DNA of 64,000 nucleotides from Staphylotrichum longicolle (GCA_019096155.1 JAHCVI010000001.1:434001-498000); one strand, 5' to 3'. Counted from the first letter of the stretch, positions 44,777 through 57,895 are shown. Notes: generated from the letters alone by a model not told the origin. Numbers and translations are program-made.

Positions 44777-46398
44777 AAGAGGAGCGGGAGAGTGGAGAGC
44801 AGTGTTTTTGGGCGGGATCAGTCTTGTTTCAGGCGGCCGCCGCCAGGGCAGGGTATCGTTACGCCGGAGTTTACTCCCTACTGTTTATCTGTTTGGTGGA
44901 CCGGAATTCGTACAAAGTTAAACCTCCTTCCCCCGAGCTCAGATTCCCCCTGCTCGCCCGGTGGGCCGTCGGGCATCGCCGCAAGCGGGAACTTGGCAAA
45001 TCCCGTGAAACAAGGGTCCGAGGCTTTCACTGCTAAGGACACACACGGCTCGGCATCACACCTACCTCTAGAGGTCCTTGTTCCAGCTGGTCCGGGTCGG
45101 AGATCGGGACGACCCGGAGCCGGAACCGTAGGCGGACGGGATGGCGTGTCCGTGGTAAGGCTGACTGGTCTCACAGGCGCGTTGTGTGGGGGTCTGGATT
45201 GCGTCAGCGGGTCTTGCTTGAAAAGCTTCGCGTCCCGCTGAACTGGCCGAGAGAAATGGGAGAACGCCACATTCTCCTGATTGCGACAGAGCCATGTGTC
45301 AGTCGAGGCATGATGTTGTTCTTGGATGAGGTAAAGTGAACCTGCGGCGATCGAGATTCTCTACGCATTTCCATCGATCCGAGCTTGAAGCCAGGCCAAG
45401 TGCTACTTGATGTCATGATTGCGATCTTCAGAAAATGTGGTGGGGATTTGTGGTGCGGATGGATCGGATGAGGGGCGTGTTCATCCCTGGCATTATGAGA
45501 TCAGATGCTCCCAATTCGAACATTTTTTAACATGTGAAAGCCCATTCAAAGGTTTGGATGCGAGTGATTGGCCAGCATGAACTATTTCTCAACGGCATTT
45601 TCCGAGCTGAAGACTCCAGGCCCATCCGCTGGTAGATGATGGAGAGCGAGTTGACGCCAATTTATGCACAAGTCTTTGACAATGAGAAAATCATTTGGAT
45701 GAACAGGGAGGGCATGGGTCTCTCCATTGCCGGCATCGTGTTTCCCCGACGGAGACGGAGCGCCACGGATTCATCCGAACTTGTGTCTTTGTGCCAGACA
45801 AGCATCATCGCGGATCGACGACAGTGAGGTCCCACTCGTGGATACCGGCCATGCTAAGGACGCGCCCAGCCTGTCAAATCCTCGATTTAGCATCGCGTTA
45901 GCGTTGCTACCTTGTGCTAATCCTCCGGTGGCCAACGGGCATCGGGTTTGCTGCAGCGTGCGTGAAGCCGTATTGGCAGTAGAGATGTCCCCGTCCCCAA
46001 TTCCTTTCTCAGATTCTTCCGTCGAGTCCGTGGATGCGGTGCCAACGCGCTGAGATTTTGGGTGCCCAGCCCTAGCTGAGTCACGACATGGCAAGGAACA
46101 CAAACAGAATGAAATGAGGCCGATCCACTGCCGGGACGGGGTGGATGCCCCTCGCCGTTACGGGGTCCTTGTTCATGTCCATGCCCGGGTTCATTCCGAC
46201 CGACGGCCACACACCCAATGGGCGTGGCGCCAGGATACGGGTTCAAGCCGAGGGACGTTCTGGGATCCAATATGTTCAAGATAACGGATCCGCCACGGAT
46301 TTCGGCCCCAGCAGCCGTCCGATGAGATCGACAGGTCGACATATAAACATTTTGTCGCCGTCATTGTGTCCCCGTCGGAGCAAGTGACGAGTCAAGTC
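44777..46398. other. Intergenic (1.6 kb)
   Basis: Upstream region of the ABC transporter and 3' flank of the methyltransferase. No coding signal found; a long promoter is common for drug-efflux genes, but no named element was recognised. Confidence 0.45.
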
Positions 46399-49300
46399 AT
46401 GGCTCAATGTCAACCAAACCAGGCACAACCACCCACCATGTTGGGACACGAACCTGAGAGCGAAACACCCGAGGAACGGGTCACCACCAGTGGCACCGCA
46501 TCCTCGTCGACGAGCACATCCAGTGCCAGCGACCACGCCGCGCATTCGGAAACACTTGGGGAGCACGACCCATACCAACGCCACCACCCACTGCACGACA
46601 TCTTGGAGGAGGGTGTTACAACAGAGCTTCATCGGATCGCCACAGCACTTTCACGGCACCGGTCCCGTGCCACAGCCGGGCCGGATGACTTCGCGTCCGA
46701 CTCGGCCCTGAACCCTGAATCGGCCGACTTTGATGTGACGAAATGGACTCGCAACTTTGTGAGCCAACTGAACGAGCAGGGGCACAAGTCGACTGAGCTC
46801 GGCGTTCTCTTCTCCGACCTTGACGTCTTTGGGTCTGGCTCGGCCCTGCAGCTGCAGGAGACGGTTGAATCGGTGTTCCTTGCGCCACTTCGGGTCGGCG
46901 AGCTGTTGTCACGGAAGAAGCAGCACAAACAGATCCTCCACGGCTTCAACGGGCTGCTGAGGAGCGGCGAGCTTCTCGCGGTGCTAGGCCGCCCAGGCTC
47001 GGGATGCAGCACCTTCTTGAAGTCCATCTGCGGAGAGTTGCACGGGTTGACGCTGGGCAAGAACACTCATATCCACTACAATGGCGCCGCGCAGCACCAG
47101 ATGAAGAAGGAGTTTAAGGGGGAGGTTATCTACAACCAGGAGGTGCGCATTTGCCCCTTGAAATCCTGTTTATGTTATGACCAAACTGCTCACCAAAACA
47201 AAAACAGGTTGACAAGCACTTTCCTCACCTTACGGTCGGGCAGACTCTCGAGTTTGCCGCGTCGATGCGTACTCCGTCTCAGCGTATCGACGACATGTCG
47301 CGGACCGAGTACTGCCAGTACATCGCGCGCGTGGTCATGGCCGTCTTCGGCCTCTCGCACACTTACAACACCAAGGTCGGCAACGACTACGTCCGTGGCG
47401 TGTCTGGTGGCGAGCGCAAGCGTGTCAGTATTGCCGAGATGATGGTCGCCGGCTCGCCGATCTGCGCCTGGGACAACAGCACGCGCGGTCTCGACTCGAC
47501 CAGCGCGCTCAAGTTCGTCCTCGCCCTCCGCCTCTCGTCAGACATTGGCAAGCACGCCCACGCCGTGGCCATGTACCAAGCCAGCCAGGCCATCTACGAC
47601 GTCTTCGACAAGACCACCGTTCTCTACGACGGCCGACAAATCTACTACGGCCCCGCGCACACGGCCAAGGCGTTCTTCGAGCGCCAGGGGTGGCACTGCC
47701 CCGCTCGCCAGACCACCGGCGACTTCCTCACCTCCGTCACCAACCCCGACGAGCGCATTCCGCGCCTGGGCATGGAGCAGAAGGTGCCCCGCACGCCCGA
47801 GGAGTTTGAGCAGTACTGGCTGAGCTCGCCCGAGTTCAAGGCGCTCCAGGCCGAGATGGCCGAGTACAACGCCGAGTTCGAGGGCGAGCGCCAGATCGAG
47901 AGCATTGCCCAGCTGCGCGAGAAGAAGAACTACCGCCAGGCCAAGCACGTGCGGCCCGGGTCGCCGTACACCATCAGCATCCTGATGCAGGTCAGGCAGA
48001 ACACCAAGCGCGCGTATCAGCGCGTGTGGAACGACCTGGCCGCCACGGGTTCGCACATCATCTCCCAGCTCATTCTCGCCCTAATTATAGGTTCGATTTT
48101 CTACGGCAATCCGGACGCCACGGCCGGGTTCGCCGGCAAGGGGTCGGTGTTATTCATGGCCATCTTGCTCAACGCCCTGACGGCCATCTCCGAGATTGAC
48201 GGCCTGTACGGGCAGCGCCCGATCGTGGAGAAGCATGCTTCGTACGCGTTTTACCACCCTGCTACGGAAGCGGCCGCGGGAATCATGGCGGATATCCCCG
48301 TCAAATTTGCGACCGCCACCGTGTTCAACCTGATCGTCTACTTCCTCGCCGGGCTTCGGCGCACGCCGAACCAGTTCTTCCTGTTCTTCTTGGTCTCGTA
48401 CGTGGCGACCTTTGTCATGACTGCCTTTTTCCGGACGTTGGCTGCCATCACCAAGACGGTCTCGCAGGCCATGGCGTTGGCCGGCGTGCTGGTCCTGGCC
48501 CTCGTCATGTATACTGGTTACATGTAAGTCTTGCCCCATTTCTAATTCTCGAGGGCTCAGAAAATGCAGGAGCTAACGCCATTCACAGCATCCCCGTCCC
48601 GCAGATGCACCCCTGGTTCAGCTGGATCCGCTGGCTCAACCCCATCTACTACGGCTTCGAGATCCTGATCGCCAACGAGTTCCACGGCCGCGAGTTCACC
48701 TGTTTCGCAGTTCTTCCCCCCGTACTCCCCCTTCGTCGGCGACTCGTTCATCTGCGCTAGCACGGGCGCCGTGACCGGCCGCACGACCGTCAGCGGACGC
48801 CTACATGGAGATGACGTACAGCTACAGCTACTCGCACGTCTGGCGCAACTTTGGCATCCTGATCGGTTTCCTGATCGGCTTCATGATCATCTACTTCGCC
48901 GCCGTCGAGCTCAACTCGTCCGTCACCAGCACCGCCGAGGCGCTCGTCTTCCCCCGCGGCAACGTCCCCGCCCACCTGGACCCCAAGAAGAAGCGCAAGA
49001 GCAGAGACGAGGAGGGCACCAGCGACACTGCCGCCGTCGTGGGGAAAGTCGACCACGACGGCCAGGACCCGCAGAATACGCACATCGAGCCGCAGCGGGA
49101 CCTGTTTACCTGGAAGGACGTCGTGTACGACATCCACATCAAGAAGGAGAAGCGCCGTCTGTTGGACCACGTTACCGGGTGGGTCAAGCCGGGCACGCTG
49201 ACGGCGCTGATGGGCGCGTCGGGCGCGGGCAAGACAACGCTCCTGGATGTGCTGGCGCAGCGGACCACGGTCGGCGTGGTCACGGGCGATATGTTTGTCA

Positions 49301-51346
49301 ATGGCAGGCCGTTTGGGGCTGACTTCCAGCGCCAGACGGGTTATGTGCAGCAGCAGGGTAAGAAGCCACTCTTATTGTTCTTTCCCACAGGAGTTTTAAC
49401 TCCCCATCAATACTCTCCCGTTTTCTTCTTCTTCCACCCCACCACCCTTCTTCTTCATTGTTTTTGTTCTCCCCCTTGTTTATCCCCGAGAAATTGCTAA
49501 CTCTGTTACAGACCTTCACCTCGACACGGCCACCGTCCGAGAATCCCTCCGCTTCAGCGCCATGCTGCGCCGCCCCAAGTCGGTCAGCAAAAAGGAAAAG
49601 TTCGAGTTCGTCGAGGAGGTCATCAAGATGCTCGGCATGGAAGAGTACGCCAACGCCGTCGTCGGCGTGCCCGGCGAGGGTCTGAACGTTGAGCAGCGGA
49701 AGCTTCTCACCATCGGCGTCGAGCTCGTCGCCAAACCTAAGCTGCTCCTCTTCCTGGACGAGCCCACCAGCGGCTCCGACTCGCAGAGCGCCTGGGCCAT
49801 CTGCGTTTTCCTCCGCAAGCTCGCCGACGCCGGCCAGGCCGTGCTCTGCACCATCCACCAGCCCAACGCCATCCTGTTTCAGCAGTTCGACGCTTGCTGT
49901 TCTGGCCAAGGGAGGTAAGACGGTCTACTTTGGCGATATCGGCCAGAACTCGCGCACTCTCCTGGACTACTTTGAGAGGAACGGCTCGCGGCGCTGCGGA
50001 GATGATGAAAACCCCGCCGAGTTCATGCTCGAGATCGTTGCCGAGGGCGTCAACCGCGACGGCGAGGACTGGCACTCGGTGTGGAAGGGCAGCCAGGAGT
50101 ACGGCACCGTCCGAGCCGAGATCGAGGGGATCCATGCTCGTGGCCAAAGCCAGAGCGAGAAACAGCCGGCGGACGGCGAGTCACACTCTGAGTTTGCTAT
50201 GCCGCTCTCGTCTCAGATCTGGGAGGTCACATACCGGATCTTCCAGCAATATTGGCGCATGCCGGGGTACATCTTCGCCAAGTTGATGCTGGGTATCTTA
50301 GCTGGGTACGTCGTTCATCAGCTCCACATGGCACTTCTTCCCCCTCCACCTTCTTGTTTCATTTCGTCGGAATGCCAGGCTAACGGTGATAATTCTCAAA
50401 GACTCTTTATAGGATTCACGTTCTTTCAGCCAAAGGGAACGCAAGCTGGTGCGCGGGATGTCATCTTTGCCGTGTTCATGACCACGACCATCTTCACCAC
50501 TTTGGTGAACCAGGTAGGCTTCTTTTTCCACGCTCCCCCCTTTTCCCCACTATCCCACCTTTTCCCTGCTAACTCGACTAGATCCAACCTCTCTTCATTA
50601 CTCAAAGATCTCTCTATGAAGTTCGCGAGCGCCCAAGCAAGGCCTACTCGTGGAAGGCCTTCCTGGTTGCCAACATCTTCGTCGAGATGCCGTTCCAGAT
50701 CCTGACAGGCATCCTCACGTTCGCCTGCTTCTACTACCCCGTCGCGGGCGTCCAAGACTCGGAACGCCAGGGGCTCGTACTCCTCTTCATCATCCAGCTC
50801 TTCATCTACGCCAGCGCGTTTGCGCACATGACCATCGCCGCCCTCCCCGACGCCCAGGCCGCCGCCGCCTTCGTGGTCCTCCTCACCATGATGAGCATCA
50901 CGTTTAGCGGCGTGCTGCAGACCAAGGACGCCCTGCCCGGCTTCTGGATCTTCATGTACTACGTCTCGCCCTTCACCTACTGGATCTCGGGCATCGCCTC
51001 GACGATGCTCCACGGCCGGCCCATCCAGTGCTCCGAGTCCGAGTTCCTCACGTTCCCGCCGCCGCCCAACATGACGTGCGGCCAGTTCCTCCAGCCGCTG
51101 GCGAGCCAGGCCCAGGGAACGCTGCAGGACCCCATGGCCACGGATATGTGTCGGTACTGCTCCATCAGGGTGGCCGATCAGTTCCTCGCGAGCGTGGACA
51201 TCTTTTGGTCCGATCGGTGGAGGAACTTTGGCATCATGTGGGCGTATATTGTATTCGACATTGCCGTCGCTATCATGGTTTACTATGTCTTCCGGGTCAA
51301 GGGGAAGGGGTTTTCGGGGTTGTTCAGCAAGTTCAAGAAGAACTAA
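46399..51346 (+). CDS. PDR-type ABC transporter (ABC-G full-size), with indels
   Basis: Exons 46399-47142, 47208-48523, 48589-49357, 49512-50305, 50402-50513 and 50582-51346 (~1500 residues). PDR layout (NBD-TMD)2. NBD1: degenerate Walker A GRPGSGCST, signature VSGGERKRVS and Walker B CAWDNSTRGLDS; C and N in place of K and E are typical of PDR site 1. NBD2: GASGAGKTTLLD, degenerate signature LNVEQRKLL and FLDEPTSGSDS. TMD1 contains GSIFYGNPD and TAISEIDGLYGQRPIVEKH; TMD2 contains QPLFITQRSLYEVRERPSK. The frame breaks at ~48703 (TTT, one base too many), ~48795 (GG, apparently two Gs short) and 49891/49902 (two single Cs short: FDRLLFLAKGG is expected). Downstream frames are intact. Expected in the plasma membrane as a broad-specificity drug/lipid exporter. 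Confidence 0.93.
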
Positions 51347-52052
51347 GCGGGCGCGGATCAGTCAAAGCCAAAGCTGGAAGGGTTTTTTTTTTTTAAAATC
51401 ATCGTAATGGAGTGGGATTTGAAGCGAAATTCAGAGACGATATAGATATCTATAATACAAGACACATCAACATCGTCTTCGGTTTCCGCAGTTGTGTTCT
51501 TTACGCTCACCGTTGTTGTCATCCAGGGCATCAAATCCTACTGTATCCAAGATTGGGGCGAATGTGAATACTCGCCTTCGTGTTGTTACCTCGCAGGAGT
51601 TCGGCAGCGCAGAGGTGACCTGGGAGGCTTGCCCTCACAACAGAGCTTCATTTCTCTCTTTTCTCCTTTTCTTCCCCTTCATCAGCCTTCCAACCACGTA
51701 TCAGCAAAACCTGATCTTGAGCTTCAGTCACATTCGATCAGTTCATGGCAGAGGGCGGATTATCAGACCCTAAAACGGAAAGATGTATGAGATGTTCCTC
51801 TAGCCTACATCGTTGTTCCCCTTCGTGTCTCCGTATGTCAATGCCATCCGTGTCCTCCCATATTTCACATCAGTCGGTCTTCCAAATCTCGCTCTAGACT
51901 CTTCCCACCGAGGTCGTCCATTTTTCACTAATGTTGTGGCCCTTGCAGATCCCTCGCCGAACATCCTAGGAGTGACCGACGCTGCGAGATTGTGTTGGGG
52001 TTGGTGGCGGAGAAAAGCCTGAGCTGCCTTCTCCAGGTACATCTCTGGAAGG
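51347..52052. other. Intergenic
   Basis: 3' flanks of convergent ABC transporter and coiled-coil genes. Includes a T-run at about 51384-51395. No gene. Confidence 0.5.
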
Positions 52053-52502
52053 CTAACCGGTCACCAAGAAGGAGGGATCGAACGGGTCGGATTTGGGGGC
52101 ATTATCGCGCCATCGACATAGGGCTTTATTTTCCTTGGTCAACGTTGCGACGACGGTGCTCATACCGGCGAGATTGTTGCTCAGACGGGCAACTTCTTTG
52201 TTGCTCTCATCGAGCTTGGCTTCAGTCTCTGCGAGCTGGGCTTCGGTCTCTTCGAGCTTGGCTTCGGACTCTGCAAGCTTGGTCCTGAATAAGTCCTCGA
52301 GGTTGGCGATGGTCGCTGCAAGCTTAACGTTGCTGTCGCTCAGTGAATTTTCATGGTCGACGATGGTCGCCTGGACTCTCTCCCTCATGTTTTCAACTTG
52401 GTGCTTCAATTGCTCTTTTAGAACTGCCAGCAATGCATCGGAGAGCGTTGATTGCTGCATGGTGGAATCCCTGGGGTCAGGGACCTGAGAAGATGTCGCC
52501 AT
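52053..52502 (-). CDS. Small coiled-coil protein
   Basis: Single exon, 149 residues, start MATSSQVPDPRD. Residues ~20-125 are a long heptad-type helix: LKEQLKHQVENMRERVQATI, then tandem LAETEAKLEE-type units (seven residues each), then NKEVARLSNNLAGM. No transmembrane or catalytic motif. The end (KSDPFDPSFLVTG) is short. Homotypic oligomerisation is likely, with unknown function. It resembles in style the coiled-coil fragment at 2886-3158. DNA shows near-perfect ~21-bp repeats, so the helix grew by duplication. Confidence 0.65.
   Translation of the reverse strand: MATSSQVPDPRDSTMQQSTLSDALLAVLKEQLKHQVENMRERVQATIVDHENSLSDSNVKLAATIANLEDLFRTKLAESEAKLEETEAQLAETEAKLDESNKEVARLSNNLAGMSTVVATLTKENKALCRWRDNAPKSDPFDPSFLVTG
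52188..52280 (-). repeat. About 21-bp coding repeats (ESEAKLEETEAQL units)
   Basis: Three to four consecutive ~21-bp units (gagcttggcttcggtctctg-like) encoding seven-residue heptads with the same Glu/Ala/Leu pattern. Confidence 0.7.
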
Positions 52503-53859
52503 TGCGAGAGATCCAATCTACCTAGCAGTCGAAGAGGCGAGTTTGGGGGTCGTTCTGAGCATTGATCGCAATGTTAGCGGTTGATCAGATTTTGAAACAG
52601 TCGAAACTACCAGGTAACTCTTCAAGAATTGCCCACCTGGTTATCTGCAACCCCAAAAAATAAAAGGCGACATTACAACAAGGCGGGAAGGAAAGGGAAA
52701 GAAAGATCTTCAACGTAGAAGATGGGTCTGAAGGCGAGTCGTATTCGCCAGAATTCAGCTGCGATGCCCTGGGGTTTTGACGAGTTGGACTGCAGGGGAT
52801 ACTGATCGAGCGTTGCAGACGGGGATCGATCAGATTTGCAGAAACCAAGGAAGAAAGTACCAGAAACTAACAATCTCACGGCCGACGATTCTGATTTTCT
52901 CGAAGCTCGTGAAACCCCCCAAAAATGCCGGTTGAGAAGGGTACCTACCTTATGTGAATATGCTTCGTTTTTTTTTCCCTTTATTGTTCTTTTCTCTTGT
53001 TATTTATTAATCTCTTCATGTCCATTCTCCTTTCCCTTCTCATACTTGGCTTTTCCTTCTCTAGTTTCATTCTTTCTTCTTCTCTGCCCCCCTTTGTTTT
53101 TTTCCTTTCTTCTTGTTTCCCCTTTCATTCGACCTCGGAAGCCAACATTGAAGGCAATACACAGAGGACCTCTGGGAGGTCCTCCGTTCTGTCATTACAT
53201 GTAGGTACCTGCAAATAGGATCAACAAGATGAAACTGATTTGCATTCACAATCAGAAGCCCAAAGCCGTGGACCAAGATTTTTGATTCGACAACTTGATG
53301 TTCAGTTCGGAGGCAGTCCTCAGCCAGCTTCGGAGAAAACTCCCTCGTGAGAGTCATATTGTCGACAGGTCACTCAATCATTGCCCCTTTTTGGGGTTAC
53401 CACATGCAGTTACAGACATACAGTAAGCGCGCCGTCGTGCATATTAAGCGCCCGGGCGTATATTTCCTTGCCGTCAACACTACGTTTTGGGAAGCATCCC
53501 CTTTCTCAAGCCCAACTGCGTAACATGAACCAAGCGTGTGCGCATGGCCCAGGGCTTGGCCATGACTAGAAGAGGAGGACGGGGCACATGTTCCTGGAGA
53601 AGAAGGCGAAATCTCAGGCCATGCAATATACTCAGTGCAACCTGGTTGGTGGTGCCCGAGGTCGCGGGATTTAGCCGGGGTGCAGCAATATCGAGGACCC
53701 TGAACCTGCAGCTCACAAGGCGTAGACGCGGTTGAATTGGGTGGCCAGCGGAAAGATCGAGACCGTCGAGCATTTGTTTAAGATGGTCCTCAGCTCAGCG
53801 CAAACCAGGGGAGCCAGTCCCAGCCAACCTTCAGACTGCATCAGTTCGACCGTTTCAAG
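52503..53859. other. Intergenic (1.4 kb)
   Basis: Contains promoters for two divergent genes. A pyrimidine-rich segment (about 52970-53120) is notable. No open frame gives a domain or splice-consistent gene. Confidence 0.45.
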
Positions 53860-54701
53860 ATGCTGCCACTGACGACAACGACGCTCTTGCTCTCCTCCCT
53901 CGGGGCCGTCTACGGCCTCGCCGTGAAGCAGAACCCTTCACACGATGTTCCATGCCAAAGCAAGCGGACGCCTCCAGCAGCGACCTGCCTCTCTCCCGAC
54001 GCGCTTCAAACCGCAAGCCTGTACACCGGCTTGGAAGAGGGCTCCCCCGGCATCAGACCCGGCCTGAGCAAGTCTGCAACGTACGATTTCCCCATCCTCC
54101 CAGTCTTCCCCCATACCCAAACGTAGCCACTAACACCCCTCCGCCTTTCCCCAGCGACTCGGCAAACTTCATCAACTTCTGCGCCGGCCGCACCCTCACC
54201 AACGGCCAGCAAAACAAGTCCGGCTCCTGCAACGGCATCCCCCTCGGCCGCATCCCCGCCACCACCAACATGATCTCCACCATCATCACTTCCCCACAGC
54301 CCGGCGACCGCCTCTCCGCCAACACCACCTTCACAGTCTCCATTCAGACCCGCCACCTCCGCGCGGGCTACCTCGTCAACCCCAGCACCAACTACTACAC
54401 GGCCCCGCAAGATCTGGACGAGAACGGCGACATCATCGGGCACTGCCACATCTCGATCCAGGAGATCGGCAGCCTGCGCACGGTGGTGGTGCCCGATCCG
54501 ACAAAGTTTGCGTTCTTCAAGGGCGTGGACGACGAGGGCGACGGCAAGGGCGGGCTCAAGGCCGAGGTCACGGGGGGCCTGCCCGAGGGGGTGTATCGCG
54601 TGTGCACGATGGTCGCGGCAAGGAATCATCAGCCAGTTGCGATGCCCGTGGCGCAGAGAGGCGCGCAGGATGATTGTACCAAGTTTGAGGTTGGGCCGTG
54701 A
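53860..54701 (+). CDS. Egh16/Gas1-like secreted protein (DUF3129)
   Basis: Two exons, 53860-54080 and 54155-54701, joined SAT|DSANFINF, giving 255 residues. Signal peptide MLPLTTTTLLLSSLGAVYGLA. The mature region carries the family pattern: FINFCAGRTLTNGQQNKSG, GSCNGIPLGRIPATTNMIS, PGDRLSANTTFTVSI, NYYTAPQDLDENGDIIGHCH and EGVYRVCTMVAARNHQPVAM. Cys residues recur in conserved places, suggesting disulfides. Relatives (Blumeria Egh16, Magnaporthe Mas/Gas proteins) are expressed during appressorium formation, and others are simply secreted in saprotrophs, so no lifestyle conclusion follows from the sequence. Molecular function unknown. Confidence 0.93.
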
Positions 54702-55151
54702 GATGCGGGGGGGGGGAGTGGGAGAGATGATGGGTCTCAAATAAAAACCTGATGAGCTCGCATCGTGGAAGTTGTTTGGCGAGGTGTAAAAAAGATAGAT
54801 TGTAAACTGTATTGTGGGGGGTAATGATGAAGATGGGATCCGATCTCTTGCCGCAAGGTATGACTGCGAGCTGATCTGTCTCTACGAAGATGCTTCTCGC
54901 CGTTGGTTCTTTGTCACTTTCTTTGTCGTGACTTGTTGTTCGTCCTTTACTTCTATCAACGATCCTAGCCCGTGGAACGAAACATGAACAGTTTTAATTC
55001 TAAGAACAAAGGGATTGTGACCCATGGCTTCGAAAATGACAGACAAGATGCATGTATAAAAACATTATCAAGTTCAAACCTAGAAGTTCCCTAAAACTAC
55101 CATTTTCAAAAGACTTTACTGCATAGTACCCGTTCGTCTTCATCCTCTACA
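54702..55151. other. Intergenic
   Basis: 3' flank of the Egh16-like gene and promoter of the next small gene. No coding signal. Confidence 0.45.
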
Positions 55152-55601
55152 ATGGATTCAGACATCTCCTTTCTCGCCCAGCACCTCGAGCTCGCAAATC
55201 CTCAAGTAACAAGTTTCGTGGTCTCGTGCTTCACCGACTACGTCCTCGGCTTCCTCCGGAACCACCCTCACGTCTTGGACCCCGACCTCGCACAAATCAA
55301 AACGCGGGTCCATCTGACCATGGCACACCGACCGGCGGGGTGGCTCTGGACGCAACAGACACTCGAGGCTCGGCAGCTAATGGGGCAAGATGAGCACGCT
55401 GCTGTTTTCGTCCTGCGTGTGCTGGATCACCTTGCCACTGAAGGTCTCTGGTCCAAGGACTGCAGTGTTGACCAAGTGGTGTATGAAGTTCATCGGCGGC
55501 TTTGTGTATTGCAGTCTCTGTGGTTGCAGAATGGTGTCTGGGTTGAGGACCCGGCATTGCAGGCAGAGCTGAGGGGGGCTCTTGTGAGCGCCATGAAATA
55601 A
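55152..55601 (+). CDS. Small hypothetical protein
   Basis: Single exon, 149 residues, MDSDISFLAQHLELANPQV through SAMK. Reads as all-alpha: TSFVVSCFTDYVLGFLRNH, RQLMGQDEHAAVFVLRVLDH and DQVVYEVHRRLCVLQSLWLQ are amphipathic helices with good hydrophobic spacing. No known motif, signal peptide or membrane segment. I recognise no family; the clean start context, even amino-acid composition and lack of low complexity make it a plausible orphan gene. Confidence 0.55.
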   Translation: MDSDISFLAQHLELANPQVTSFVVSCFTDYVLGFLRNHPHVLDPDLAQIKTRVHLTMAHRPAGWLWTQQTLEARQLMGQDEHAAVFVLRVLDHLATEGLWSKDCSVDQVVYEVHRRLCVLQSLWLQNGVWVEDPALQAELRGALVSAMK

Positions 55602-56151
55602 GGTGAGCTTCTTTGGACCACTCTCGTCGCAGAATAGGTACTCGCTGATTCATCTACTTCATGCTATTTGGGTCCCAATGTCAGAAGAACTTCACGAACT
55701 GTTGAAAGTAACCAGTAAACTGTGCTACCTCTCATGCAAAGCTGTTTGCAACTCGTCTAAGTCATTGTCCCGACCTTGTTATCCCCTGTCTTAGTTTCCA
55801 GTCTAAACCGTAGAAACAAAAAAAAGAGAAAGAAAAACACATGCCACCGATGGGTATCTCTGACGTTGAAAGCAGGGTATCCTCCAGCAACGCATGAACC
55901 GCGGTTCCTCGTAATGACTAACCCTCTCCATCAACCCAAGTGCCTCCTCCTTTTTATTGTCCCTCCACACTCTACTCTGCCATCTTGAAATCTACCATGA
56001 CCTCGGCCCCACTCCATCCTGGTGTGTGTCCAAAGAATGAGAACAAACGCCGCATAGCCCTTCCCCCTTGCTCGTCGATAAGAGCTGTGAGAGAGAGTTG
56101 GCGACAGCGATCTCATGCGTGTTTGCAGTGAGTTGGGCTATGGCGCTCCGA
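55602..56151. other. Intergenic
   Basis: 3' flanks of two convergent small genes. No coding signal. Confidence 0.4.
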
Positions 56152-56536
56152 TCAATCACGCGACGCACGTTCCAACAAGTCCTCTGCGTCAAATGACACG
56201 TCCACGGAGCAAGTGCCCATCTCTTCAGTGTCGTCAACGTCATCGTTCGAGTGGAGTGGCGTGACAACCAAGTCAACTAGATGCACACAAGCAAGTCAGT
56301 CGACGCTCGGCTGGGTCAGTTGACTGTGATATAAGGTGCAACTTACAGTCCATCATCAGCATGGCAGTGTAAGCACCATGTCTCCAAGCATGGGGGTCCG
56401 CCTCGACCGGCTCAAGCAAGTGGTCAGGGTCCCTCTCATGCAGCTCGCCTCGGTGCCGAGGGCAGCCGCAGGTTCGGTCCATTCCTGAGACGAGGAAGGC
56501 CGAGTGGGATGCATCGTGCAGTGTGGGCGTCGTCAT
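56152..56536 (-). CDS. Two-exon small orphan protein
   Basis: Exons 56536-56347 and 56276-56152 (donor GTAAGT, a CTGAC branch, acceptor ATCTAG), 104 residues, phase-consistent across the junction, which is the main support. Starts MTTPTLHDASHSAFL, then a Cys/His/Asp-rich part (CGCPRHRGELHERDPDHLLEP), ALMMDFDLVVTPL-like core and acidic tail (SNDDVDDTEEMGTCS). Cys and His spacing is not a known finger. No signal peptide. Upstream exons are possible. No family recognised. Confidence 0.45.
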
Positions 56537-57895
56537 AGCCGCCACCGTGCGAGACTACTGCGCAAAGTAGTCTTAGTGTGGAATGTATGCTAAGCGGAGC
56601 CGGCTGTCGGATGACGGCAGCATGTGCAAACAGGTGCGGCGGGCCGAGAGCCACAGGTGGTGTGAAGCGACGGGCTTCTGGGATCCGGGCTCGGGAGAGA
56701 GAAGCGGTGAGTAAAAGAACGTGGAAAGGCAATTTTGGATTTACGGCATCCAAAGTCAAGACGTGATGGGTCTTCGTCTCGCCAGCAGCATGTCAAATAG
56801 TATGCCTGGTATTTATGCTTGGCCACGGTTTTGCACTTTCTTTCCCCCCCCTCCCCAAGCCCCATCTACGATGAACCTTATCCAACACCTACCAGCACTG
56901 GATTAGGCATGTGTATATGCAGTCCATCTTCCAACGTCCTGGTCTTCTCTGGCAAGGCTGAACCGCTGGGCGCAATCTTGGGCATCTCTTCGCTTATCTG
57001 AGCGATGCAAACCAAGCGTTTTGGGAATCTTGTTGTCATGGCCAAGAGGCGGCGCTGTTTTGTCAGTGTGTCATTGGTCGTATGTAGTTGTCTAGTGGGA
57101 CCGGATGGTAGACATAGGGCCCCCGGAGGCAGCGCGCGAGCTTCCGGACAGAGATCCGGACCTTTGTCCCGGCAGGGGCCGGCGCGAGTCTGCGTCTCGG
57201 CGGGTTCAGCGACCGGTGGTTCATGCACGGTCGATGATGCGACGTTAGGAGAGCCAATCAAAGCAAGGTCCCAAAGCCACCGGCTGTCCAGACCGGTTCG
57301 GCTGGTTCCGTCAAGCTTTCGTGTACACAGACAGGTGCACAGGTGCGTGGGCTTCCCAGACCGGTTCGCCAAAACAGGGCTGTGCTCGCACTGTTTATAG
57401 ACCGGTCACCGAAACAGCATGGCAGTGTTTCAGGCTGTTCGTTGGGCGCCAGCATTACATTTCTCAGGCCCAAGTCTCCAAGCGATCCTGATCACAGCGA
57501 GGCTGACCCCATGCCTCCAATTGCTGTTGTTCTTGGTGAATCCCTTCCCCCTTGGCCTCTTCATCCTAAGGCAATGCAAGCAACGAGCACAAGGCTGAAT
57601 GTGCGAGCCAAGAGTTAGGGTGGCGGAAGGTGAGACTGAATCAACGTTGCAATTTGACCTCTTTAATCCGTAGCTAAAAGCTGATTACTACTGCGATTGC
57701 AGAAACCCGCGAGTGAAAGCAACCTCAACATCTACACATGATATGAGAAGGCTATAGTCCTGGGGTCAGCTGACCCAACGTCCCTTTTTACACCAGCGAA
57801 CAAGGCAGGAGAAGGGAAAAACAAAAAGCCGGCAACTCTCCGCACTCAAAAACTGGGGTCCAGACCTACCTACCAGTGACTGTGTCGAATCCCAC
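56537..57895. other. Intergenic (1.4 kb)
   Basis: Promoter side of the orphan gene and 3' flank of the Zn2Cys6 factor. Several open frames exist, none with homology signatures or splice logic. Confidence 0.4.
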
